NCBI GenBank assembly: GCA_012513545.1
Contig: JAAZCB010000142.1
Span: 1-6,308, forward strand
Length of the DNA stretch: 6,308 nucleotides
Direction of reading: 5' to 3'
DNA from: Clostridiaceae bacterium
GTDB taxonomy: Bacteria; Bacillota_A; Clostridia; Acetivibrionales; Acetivibrionaceae
The translations under genes and the position numbers were made by a program. The notes under the pieces were generated by a model. That model was not told where the DNA came from, made no database searches, and worked only from the letters and a program-made list of their open reading frames with translations. Positions 1-4,726 of this stretch are shown piece after piece; position 1 is the stretch's first letter; each line of letters begins with the position of its first letter.

Positions 1-17
1 CCGCCAACCCGTTAGGC
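1..17 (+). repeat. 3' end of an upstream attC-like recombination site (partial)
   Basis: The window opens with the sequence CGCCAACCCGTTAGGC. The same right-hand end, CGCCAACCCGTT, occurs at 3763-3774 in the complete attC-like site between cassettes 2 and 3. GTTAGGC at 11-17 fits the integron R' core consensus GTTRRRY exactly. It is also the perfect reverse complement of GCCTAAC at 1293-1299, at the end of the same cassette. The inferred crossover lies between G11 and T12. The rest of this site is outside the window. Confidence 0.65.
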
Positions 18-35
18 GAAATACCCCGCCGGTTC
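11..35 (+). repeat. Left terminal inverted repeat of cassette 1
   Basis: The 25-nt arm begins GTTAGGCG and ends GCCGGTTC. Its reverse complement matches 1275-1299 at 21 of 25 positions, without gaps. The outer eight and inner six bases match perfectly. In an excised circle the two arms would be brought together and lengthen the attC hairpin. Confidence 0.65.
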
Positions 36-80
36 TAAAGACAAAAGATAAGAGCGCGCCCTAAGACAAAAGGCAAAGAC

Positions 81-1253
81 ATGAAGACAGAACAAGCAAA
101 GAAAATTTTTAATGAAGGCCTTGAATTCTTGAAAATGAATGGCCTTGAATTTAATGCAAATCAACATGCGAAAAAATTAAGAGATGTTGCATTATCCTAT
201 GTGGCCGAAATTAAAAAAGAAATAAAATCGCAAGCCATTTTCCTAACTGGCTCGTCAATTGTCGGGTGTTCAGGCAAAGGTAGCGATATTGACATTGATG
301 TAATTGTCACTGGCTCTTCTAAACCACTTCAAAAACGTATTTTTGAAACAGTACCTGTAGATCTACAAATTACTTCAATCAGAAATTGGAGAGAGAATGC
401 AACTGCCGGTGAGAATGTCAGATACTTAACGCATTCAGTCCCGATATACGTTAATAATCCATGCATTTTGGAAGAATGGCAGGCGGCAATAAAGAAATAT
501 TATTCGAGACAAAGCTATTCTGCTGAATACCAAAGAGTTAGCAAATTAATATATGGAAAAGAGAAAGATATCGAATATTTTAAATCGCACCGACGACTCT
601 TTTTATCGATATTGCCATTAGAATGGTGTTTAATTGATGCTATAAATTTGCTTATTTATAAGTACAAAGGGTGCCCATCAAACTCTACAATGTTAGATGA
701 ATTCAAAAGAATCAGTCAGATAATTGGGAAAACAATGTGGTACTCAAAAGCATTACAATTGATGCGTTTTGATTTGAATGCCTCTAGTAATAAACATCTA
801 TTACATGTATATAAAAGACTGTTTACAAGAATGAGAGTGTTAATTGCAGACCATGGTAATATAGTAACGCGATTAAAGAAATTGAAAATGGGCATTTTCG
901 ATGCCAGCCATGCTCTGCAGGAGTTAACCACAACGATCAATGAGAAACAGTTGATTGATAAGGTAGAAAGAATGATAGAAAGGAAGAAGAATTATAACGC
1001 AGGTTATGCCTTCTTTTGTGAAGCCTGGTATAACTTTTTTATGTTCACTCCTTTTTTTATGCTCAAAAATGTTGACGAGCAACTATCAGAGAATTCTATC
1101 AAAAATCTCCCTTATAATATTGGCTTTGAATCTTGGGATGCGGATATTAAACAGATGTGGATTGAAGTCTCAAGGGCTGAAAATATTTGTGAACCTATGA
1201 TTTCAGAATGGATTGAGTTGAACAAAGAAATTCTCAAGGAATGCAAACCATAA
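81..1253 (+). CDS. Polymerase-beta-superfamily nucleotidyltransferase, cassette-borne
   Basis: This 390-residue protein probably transfers a nucleotide to an unidentified substrate. Near residues 53-73 it has the signature of the superfamily: a hydrophobic strand, then G57-S58-S59, then the acidic motif in SDIDIDV (D69, D71, with D73 next). A likely third metal-binding aspartate is D94 in PVDLQI. This fits the GS-x(9-13)-DxD...D layout of DNA polymerase beta-like enzymes. Residues 150-385 are mainly helical and charged, and I recognise no named domain there. The size is too large for a minimal MntA-type antitoxin nucleotidyltransferase. The spacing would also suit a CD-NTase/OAS-like or TUTase-like enzyme, but no effector gene accompanies it. 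The ATG at 81 is preceded by AAAAGG at 68-73, 7 nt upstream. No strong promoter is visible, so expression may come from upstream in the array. The superfamily call is firm and the substrate unknown. Confidence 0.8.
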   Translation: MKTEQAKKIFNEGLEFLKMNGLEFNANQHAKKLRDVALSYVAEIKKEIKSQAIFLTGSSIVGCSGKGSDIDIDVIVTGSSKPLQKRIFETVPVDLQITSIRNWRENATAGENVRYLTHSVPIYVNNPCILEEWQAAIKKYYSRQSYSAEYQRVSKLIYGKEKDIEYFKSHRRLFLSILPLEWCLIDAINLLIYKYKGCPSNSTMLDEFKRISQIIGKTMWYSKALQLMRFDLNASSNKHLLHVYKRLFTRMRVLIADHGNIVTRLKKLKMGIFDASHALQELTTTINEKQLIDKVERMIERKKNYNAGYAFFCEAWYNFFMFTPFFMLKNVDEQLSENSIKNLPYNIGFESWDADIKQMWIEVSRAENICEPMISEWIELNKEILKECKP

Positions 1254-1274
1254 GAGGGCGCGCAGAAAGAAGAA

Positions 1275-1299
1275 GAACCGTCGGGGAACATCGCCTAAC
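1275..1299 (+). repeat. Right terminal inverted repeat of cassette 1
   Basis: This arm begins GAACCG and ends CGCCTAAC, and it pairs with 11-35 with four mismatches in 25 positions. Its last seven bases, GCCTAAC, fit the integron R'' consensus RYYYAAC and form the left core box of the adjoining attC-like site. Confidence 0.65.
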
Positions 1300-1387
1300 A
1301 CGGCAAGCACAACATTTTGCGAAGTTGATATAAGGTAGCAAGAATATTATAGTCGCAAAACGTCGTGCGTTGCCGGGCCCGTTGTTT
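1293..1387 (+). repeat. attC-like site A between cassettes 1 and 2 (95 nt)
   Basis: The left core box is GCCTAAC (1293-1299) and the right box begins GTT at 1381-1383 (GTTGTTT, which departs from GTTRRRY). Between them is a long imperfect hairpin. CGGCAA (1301-1306) pairs with TTGCCG (1370-1375). GCAC (1307-1310) pairs with GTGC (1365-1368). TTTTGCGA (1315-1322) pairs with TCGCAAAA (1353-1360). G1369 is an unpaired extrahelical base, a feature also expected of attC sites. The apical part holds TTGATATAAGGTAG (1325-1338) and AATATTATAG (1343-1352), both shared with the other two sites. The 223 nt between genes here contain this site, the cassette-end inverted repeats and a leader. I see no protein gene in them. 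Confidence 0.7.
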
Positions 1388-1408
1388 GCAATTGGCAGCC
1401 AGCCCCCC
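1381..1408 (+). repeat. Left terminal inverted repeat of cassette 2
   Basis: This 28-nt arm is complementary to 3584-3612. It has 8 perfect outer bases, a short unmatched centre (3 against 4 nt), then 17 perfect inner bases ending in a run of six C. This is the strongest of the three cassette-end pairs. Confidence 0.7.
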
Positions 1409-1476
1409 AAGAAAGAAAAGACGAAATTTGAAGATGCGCGGCAAAAAAGCAATAAGATGAAAGGAAAAAGGAATCT

Positions 1477-2670
1477 ATGAATTTAAATAGAGGTAGGTAT
1501 ACTGGTTCAGCCATTTTTTTTCCAATAATAATTACCCTTCTTATAAGCTGTATTCAAGCAAATGATAATTATCCTCAGCAGAATATTGGAGACGAAAATA
1601 AACTTATCATTCACTTCTTTGGCTCATCAACTTGTGGTGAGTGCCACCAAATACGTACGGAAATATTGAAACCGCTTTCTATTCAATATGCCGATGTCCT
1701 TGATATTCGCATTCATGATATAGATGACGAAAAGGGCTATCAACTATTGGATGCGATGGAAAAAGCATATAATGTAAAAGAATCTCTACCGATTCAATTG
1801 TATTTCCCTGATACACTTCTTGCCGGCGGTGAAATAATAAAGAAAGATGGCGCTGCCTTAATTGTGAAATATCTTGCATCGCCCTCGAAATGGCATTACA
1901 AGTTCAATTTTGAAGCATCAAAATCAAGTGCGGAAGCCTTACGCGAGCGTTTTCAGCAGTTTTCATTTATTGGTATTCTTGCGGCAGGTCTTGTCGACGG
2001 AATAAACCCGTGTGCCATTGCGACTATGATTTTCCTTATCTCATTTCTTGCAACACAAAAAAGGAAAAGGTCTGAAATACTCGCTATCGGCCTCTGTTTT
2101 ACTTTATCTGTTTTTTTCACCTATTTACTTCTTGGCCTTGGGGCATTTAAAATACTTACAGTGCTCGATTCATATAGATGGCTCTCCAAGGGTATTAAAT
2201 GGTCTGCTGTTCTGATTGCCGGTGGAGTGGGCCTGGTAAGTTTTTATGATGCCGCCGCATATGCGATTTCCCGCAAATCTGCTTCCATCAAATTACAGTT
2301 GCCCAAGGCCGTTAAATTGCGAATTCATAAAGTCGTTTCGGAAAACCTCACCGGCAGCAGACTGGTAATTGGCGCAATAGTCACCGGATTCCTCGTAACT
2401 CTGCTTGAAGCTGTTTGTACCGGTCAGGTATATCTGCCAACCATTGTTCTAATGACCCGGCATGGCGGCCTAAGATTGCAGGGGTGGCTCTATTTGATAC
2501 TGTATAATTTTTTATTTGTTCTCCCTCTTTTAATAGTCATGCTTATGGCATATTGGGGGCTTACATGGAAGTCGTTGTCTTCTGCGACCCAGAAACATCT
2601 TCCAATACTGAAAATTCTTCTCGGTATTGTGCTTATCGGGCTGGCGGTTTTTCTTGGTATTTCAATGTGA
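1477..2670 (+). CDS. Thioredoxin-CcdA/DsbD-like fusion, membrane thiol-disulfide electron transporter
   Basis: The 397-residue protein probably carries reducing electrons across the inner membrane to periplasmic thiols. The N-terminus has a hydrophobic segment with a lipobox, L22-I-S-C25, so it may be processed as a lipoprotein. Residues about 40-140 look like a thioredoxin fold, with active site C53-G-E-C56 and a probable cis-proline in SLPIQ (P105). From about 164 onward there are roughly six membrane segments of CcdA/DsbD-beta type. These carry the expected paired cysteines C179 in INPCA and C314 in EAVCTGQVYLPT. The order periplasmic thioredoxin then membrane core is opposite to the C-terminal thioredoxin of E. 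coli DsbD. AAGGA at 1468-1472 sits 4 nt before the ATG and a second AAGGA (1461-1465) lies further upstream. The next gene starts 12 nt after the stop and supplies a likely partner. The fold assignment is firm, and the physiological substrate is inferred. Confidence 0.85.
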   Translation: MNLNRGRYTGSAIFFPIIITLLISCIQANDNYPQQNIGDENKLIIHFFGSSTCGECHQIRTEILKPLSIQYADVLDIRIHDIDDEKGYQLLDAMEKAYNVKESLPIQLYFPDTLLAGGEIIKKDGAALIVKYLASPSKWHYKFNFEASKSSAEALRERFQQFSFIGILAAGLVDGINPCAIATMIFLISFLATQKRKRSEILAIGLCFTLSVFFTYLLLGLGAFKILTVLDSYRWLSKGIKWSAVLIAGGVGLVSFYDAAAYAISRKSASIKLQLPKAVKLRIHKVVSENLTGSRLVIGAIVTGFLVTLLEAVCTGQVYLPTIVLMTRHGGLRLQGWLYLILYNFLFVLPLLIVMLMAYWGLTWKSLSSATQKHLPILKILLGIVLIGLAVFLGISM

Positions 2671-2682
2671 AAGGAACGGAAT

Positions 2683-3489
2683 ATGTATAGGTGCTCATCG
2701 AAATTTTTATGGTTGTTTCTTTTATTTTCAGTCCTTCCGCTGTTTGCGGCTGATGACAGTCTGAATGCACAAAAATCCGCCATTCTTGATTCTGTCATCT
2801 CGACATTTAAAATAGAGCACTGTTGCGGGGCATCGCTGAAAACCTGTCTTAATAAGAAAGGAGCATGCCCAATTGCGTTACGCTTGTATAATTTTTCACT
2901 CTGGCTTGTACAGCACGAAAATGACCGCTCAAAAGTATTGGAACAACTCGGAAAAAGGTACGACGGATATTTTACCACCGCAAAGCATGTGATTGACACA
3001 TCCAACTTAACCTGGGCCGGTTCGCCTGCAGCACCTGTTCGGATTGTCGCCTATGTATCATCTTCCTGCAATATATGCAAACACATCGTTGGCGAACTAT
3101 ATGACAGCGTGACAGTTGGCTCTTTGTCAGGTAAAGTGAAACTTATGGCTATACCCTTTGGAACAGGAATAGGCGATATCGCTTTATTCGCCGCAAATTC
3201 TAAAGGCAAATTTTGGGAATTATTTCAGGCAATGAGAGAAAATAAGGTCAGATACAAAGAAGAAGATATTATAAAAATGACTAAAGATGCAGGCATTGCA
3301 GAGAAAGAAATGAGGAATCTTTTAAAGAAACCGGAATTCGATAAATTATTAAAAGATGCAAGAAATCAAGGTTCCGGGAATGGAGTAGAGCTTACACCAA
3401 CCTTTTTTATTAATGAAAAGAGATATAGCAGCTATAAAGACCCTGAGTGGATTATTGATGCCGCATTATTTGAAATTGAGAAAGAATGA
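2683..3489 (+). CDS. Exported DsbA/DsbG-like thioredoxin-fold protein with N-terminal cysteine cluster
   Basis: This 268-residue protein has a typical signal peptide at residues 1-22 (hydrophobic core, then LFAAD), so it should act outside the cytoplasm. Residues about 117-262 form a DsbA-type thioredoxin fold. The active site is C129-N-I-C132 after the strand VRIVAYVSSS, and the cis-proline is P239 in LTPTFFIN. A separate N-terminal region holds a cluster of the form CC-x6-C-x6-C (C47, C48, C55, C62). It may form disulfides or bind metal, and its role is unknown. The Shine-Dalgarno AAGGA (2671-2675) directly follows the stop codon of the CcdA-like gene, 7 nt before the ATG, so the two are almost certainly cotranscribed. 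The context suggests that the membrane protein keeps this protein reduced, making a reductase/isomerase or thiol-delivery role more likely than net oxidation. That is inference. Confidence 0.85.
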   Translation: MYRCSSKFLWLFLLFSVLPLFAADDSLNAQKSAILDSVISTFKIEHCCGASLKTCLNKKGACPIALRLYNFSLWLVQHENDRSKVLEQLGKRYDGYFTTAKHVIDTSNLTWAGSPAAPVRIVAYVSSSCNICKHIVGELYDSVTVGSLSGKVKLMAIPFGTGIGDIALFAANSKGKFWELFQAMRENKVRYKEEDIIKMTKDAGIAEKEMRNLLKKPEFDKLLKDARNQGSGNGVELTPTFFINEKRYSSYKDPEWIIDAALFEIEKE

Positions 3490-3507
3490 ACTAATTAATA
3501 AGACAAA

Positions 3508-3539
3508 GTGTCAAATTTGTATTGACACATCATTTTTTT
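3508..3539 (+). terminator. Rho-independent terminator after the redox operon
   Basis: GTGTCAA (3508-3514) and TTGACAC (3522-3528) form a perfect 7-bp stem around a 7-nt loop. It is followed, 4 nt later, by seven T (3533-3539). It lies 19 nt after the stop codon of the DsbA-like gene and inside the cassette. The stem is short and only moderately GC-rich, so termination may be partial. Confidence 0.6.
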
Positions 3540-3583
3540 CAGACAAGATTGCCGCGCGAAGAATGAATACACGAAGACGAAGA

Positions 3584-3612
3584 GGGGGGCTGGCTGCCAA
3601 CAGACAAACAAC
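3584..3612 (+). repeat. Right terminal inverted repeat of cassette 2
   Basis: This 29-nt arm begins with six G and ends CAAACAAC. It pairs with 1381-1408, giving 25 matched positions in two perfect blocks of 17 and 8. Its last seven bases, AAACAAC, form the R'' box of the next attC-like site. They break the RYYYAAC consensus but keep the invariant AAC. Confidence 0.7.
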
Positions 3613-3778
3613 AAACGCATGGCGGTTCCGGGCTCAAAGCAGCCCTCCACCCAAATGCCCGCTTGGACTAGGGGTAGGCTGAAATACCGTTCCATCAAGC
3701 TCCCAAAGCCTCGCTTGACTGAACAGTATTTCAGCATTATTATAGGCGGGCACTTCGCCATGCGCCAACCCGTTGTAC
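3606..3778 (+). repeat. attC-like site B between cassettes 2 and 3, enlarged (173 nt)
   Basis: The core boxes are AAACAAC (3606-3612) and GTTGTAC (3772-3778). The main stem pairs CGCATGGCG (3616-3624) with CGCCATGCG (3756-3764), and TGCCCGC (3656-3662) with GCGGGCA (3746-3752). The shared loop elements are TTGGACTAGGGGTAG (3663-3677) and ATTATTATAG (3736-3745). Compared with sites A and C there are two insertions. One is a small hairpin, GGGCT/AGCCC (3630-3645). The other, at the apex, pairs GCTGAAATACCGTTC (3678-3692) with GAACAGTATTTCAGC (3721-3735), and TCAAGC (3695-3700) with GCTTGA (3713-3718). The 387 nt between genes here hold the terminator, this site and the cassette 3 leader. The open frames crossing it appear spurious. 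Confidence 0.7.
3678..3735 (+). repeat. Nested apical hairpin inserted in attC-like site B
   Basis: The outer arms of 15 nt match at 14 of 15 positions and the inner 6-bp arms are perfect, with 2-nt unpaired spacers between them and a 12-nt loop. It sits between the two conserved loop motifs, where site A has 4 nt and site C has 5. Its near-perfect pairing suggests either a captured small palindromic element or an enlarged variable terminal structure. Confidence 0.65.
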
Positions 3779-3794
3779 GCCAGCCCGCGCCAAC
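3772..3794 (+). repeat. Left terminal inverted repeat of cassette 3
   Basis: This 23-nt arm is complementary to 4614-4636 at 19 of 23 positions, without gaps. The outer nine and inner eight bases match perfectly. All four mismatches fall in the middle, where both ends happen to carry GCCAGC in the same orientation. Confidence 0.65.
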
Positions 3795-3821
3795 GGAAAA
3801 AAAACCATAAGAGCATGGGGA

Positions 3822-3840
3822 GCCAGCCGTCATAGCTGGC
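3822..3840 (+). other. GC-rich hairpin in the cassette 3 leader
   Basis: GCCAGC (3822-3827) and GCTGGC (3835-3840) form a perfect 6-bp stem with a 7-nt loop, ending 36 nt before the start codon at 3877. A further GCCAGC at 3779-3784 could compete for the same GCTGGC arm. No T-run follows, so it is not a simple terminator. Whether it regulates the downstream gene cannot be told from one copy. Confidence 0.4.
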
Positions 3841-3876
3841 GGAGAAGAAAAGGGAATTTAGGAAAAGGAGAGACTA

Positions 3877-4536
3877 ATGATATTTAGAAATTCACTTTAT
3901 CTAATTTGTTTAATATCTTCATACATTTCTGCTGCAAATGACATTTGTGGTAACTGGTTAAATATTGGATTCACAGAGGAAGGTGTATATAATAATGAGC
4001 CATACTCTGGTACTATGTATCTGGACACAATAGAGTATATGATGATAGTGGATTCAGATACATGCAAAGCATTTACATTTAACCAGAATCGAATTTATAA
4101 CTTGAACCATTCATTTGTGGTTTCAAATGATGTAATTACAACACAAGCATTAGAAACTCCGATTTCATGGAAAAGGAATGGCGATACTCTATTTACTTCC
4201 ATGTATTATGTTGATAATGACGATTGGGAAAAGGTTACTTTTATTTTTATTTCAACACCATCATCGCAGTTTCCTAATATTTGGCCTGTAACAGATGCGA
4301 TTTATATACCTGACAGATTAACACCATTTGGCCCTTTTAGTTTTGGATCAAGCCCTGATAATCCTGTAAATACCAAGCCGGTAAAAAGAATGAATAAATT
4401 TAAAAGCAAAAGTCAATTTTCATATTTTCAACTCAATGGTCGCATTTGCAAAAAACTCTCAAACCATTTTCCCCAGATTGTGATAATTAACGACATAGAT
4501 TTGCGTGCTAACCAAGTCAAAGTATATATAAAATGA
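3877..4536 (+). CDS. Small exported protein of unknown function
   Basis: I do not recognise this 219-residue protein. Residues 1-20 form a signal peptide (short basic start, hydrophobic core, ISAAND), so it should be exported. The mature part is rich in aromatic residues, beta-strand patterns and acidic turns. It has two early cysteines (C24, C63) that could form a disulfide. The opening CGNW resembles lipocalin-like beta-barrel starts only loosely. Residues 147-165 are proline/glycine-rich, like a linker. The C-terminal segment from about 172 contains YFQLNGR (183-189) and ends in VKVYIK, which vaguely resembles the C-terminal T9SS sorting domains of Bacteroidota/Fibrobacterota. That comparison is weak. 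The start is supported by AAGGAG (3865-3870), 6 nt before the ATG. The gene is alone in its cassette, between two attC-like sites. Confidence 0.75.
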   Translation: MIFRNSLYLICLISSYISAANDICGNWLNIGFTEEGVYNNEPYSGTMYLDTIEYMMIVDSDTCKAFTFNQNRIYNLNHSFVVSNDVITTQALETPISWKRNGDTLFTSMYYVDNDDWEKVTFIFISTPSSQFPNIWPVTDAIYIPDRLTPFGPFSFGSSPDNPVNTKPVKRMNKFKSKSQFSYFQLNGRICKKLSNHFPQIVIINDIDLRANQVKVYIK

Positions 4537-4613
4537 ACATATGGTGAAATCTTTCCCGGCCGGAAAATCTGAGCGCGTCCTGCTTAAGAACCATGCGGAA
4601 AAGGGAAATAGGA

Positions 4614-4636
4614 GTTGGCGCAAGCCAGCGTACAAC
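4614..4636 (+). repeat. Right terminal inverted repeat of cassette 3
   Basis: This 23-nt arm starts GTTGGCGC and ends GCGTACAAC, and pairs with 3772-3794 with four mismatches. Its last bases are the R'' box of attC-like site C. Confidence 0.65.
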
Positions 4637-4726
4637 AGGCCAAGGCCAAAAATTTACAAAGTTGATCTATGGTAGATTAAAATATTATAGTTGTAAATCT
4701 TCGGCCTGTTGGCCGGACCGTTGTAA
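4630..4726 (+). repeat. attC-like site C between cassettes 3 and 4 (97 nt)
   Basis: The core boxes are GTACAAC (4630-4636) and GTTGTAA (4720-4726). The hairpin pairs ATTTACAA (4652-4659) perfectly with TTGTAAAT (4691-4698). The GC-rich outer part pairs GGCCAA and GGCC (4638-4647) with GGCC and TTGGCC (4703-4714), leaving two unpaired bases on the right arm. An alternative pairing of CAACAGGCC with GGCCTGTTG is also possible. The loop carries TTGATCTATGGTAG (4662-4675) and AATATTATAG (4681-4690), nearly identical to site A although the stems differ completely. Confidence 0.7.

Larger units (their letters stand above)
12..1381 (+). mobile_element. Gene cassette 1 (nucleotidyltransferase cassette), about 1.37 kb
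   Basis: The boundaries are the inferred G/TT crossovers at 11/12 and 1381/1382. The cassette carries a single + strand gene that fills most of its length, a short leader, and its attC-like hairpin at the 3' end. Its two ends are complementary: 11-35 pairs with 1275-1299 at 21 of 25 positions. A second block, GCGCGCCCT at 54-62, pairs perfectly with AGGGCGCGC at 1255-1263, directly after the stop codon. Mobility by an integron integrase is inferred, since no integrase gene is visible. Confidence 0.65.
1382..3772 (+). mobile_element. Gene cassette 2 (two-gene thiol-redox cassette), about 2.39 kb
   Basis: The boundaries are the inferred crossovers at 1381/1382 and 3772/3773. The cassette starts GTTGTTTG and its R'' end is CAAACAAC (3605-3612), an exact reverse complement. 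The complementarity continues inward through GGCAGCCAGCCCCCC. A second block, GCGCGGCAA at 1436-1444, pairs perfectly with TTGCCGCGC at 3549-3557. It carries two co-directional genes that look functionally linked. That is unusual, because integron cassettes usually hold one gene. Confidence 0.65.
3773..4720 (+). mobile_element. Gene cassette 3 (exported protein cassette), about 0.95 kb
   Basis: The boundaries are the inferred crossovers at 3772/3773 and 4720/4721. The start GTTGTACGC (3772-3780) is the exact reverse complement of GCGTACAAC (4628-4636), and a second perfect 8-nt match follows. It carries one + strand gene with an unusually long, GC-rich leader. A further inner pair, GCATGG (3813-3818) with CCATGC, is found in the 3' flank, but it is short. 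Confidence 0.65.

Noticed and set aside
35..78. Near direct repeat CTAAAGACAAAAG / CTAAGACAAAAGG in the cassette 1 leader
   Set aside because: It is short, purine-rich and imperfect. Similar A-rich leaders precede the other genes, so it is probably simple composition around the ribosome binding site.
2490..3005. 171-codon minus-strand open frame
   Set aside because: It lies opposite the well-supported CcdA-like and DsbA-like genes and shows no recognisable domain.
3619..3810. 63-codon plus-strand open frame inside attC-like site B
   Set aside because: It is wholly explained by the folded recombination site, has no Shine-Dalgarno, and its product is low-complexity and basic.
3495..3833. 112-codon minus-strand open frame over the intergenic region
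   Set aside because: It spans the terminator, the cassette-end inverted repeat and most of attC-like site B. The translation reflects hairpin sequence, has no good ribosome binding site, and runs against all neighbouring genes.
4552..4566. Hairpin TTTCC-CGGCC-GGAAA after the exported protein gene, as a terminator
   Set aside because: The stem is only 5 bp and is followed by AATCT rather than a T-run. It is too weak to call.
1293..4726. CRISPR array reading of the repeated loop motifs
   Set aside because: There are only three copies, spaced more than 1 kb apart, each embedded in a hairpin with different stems and separated by genes.
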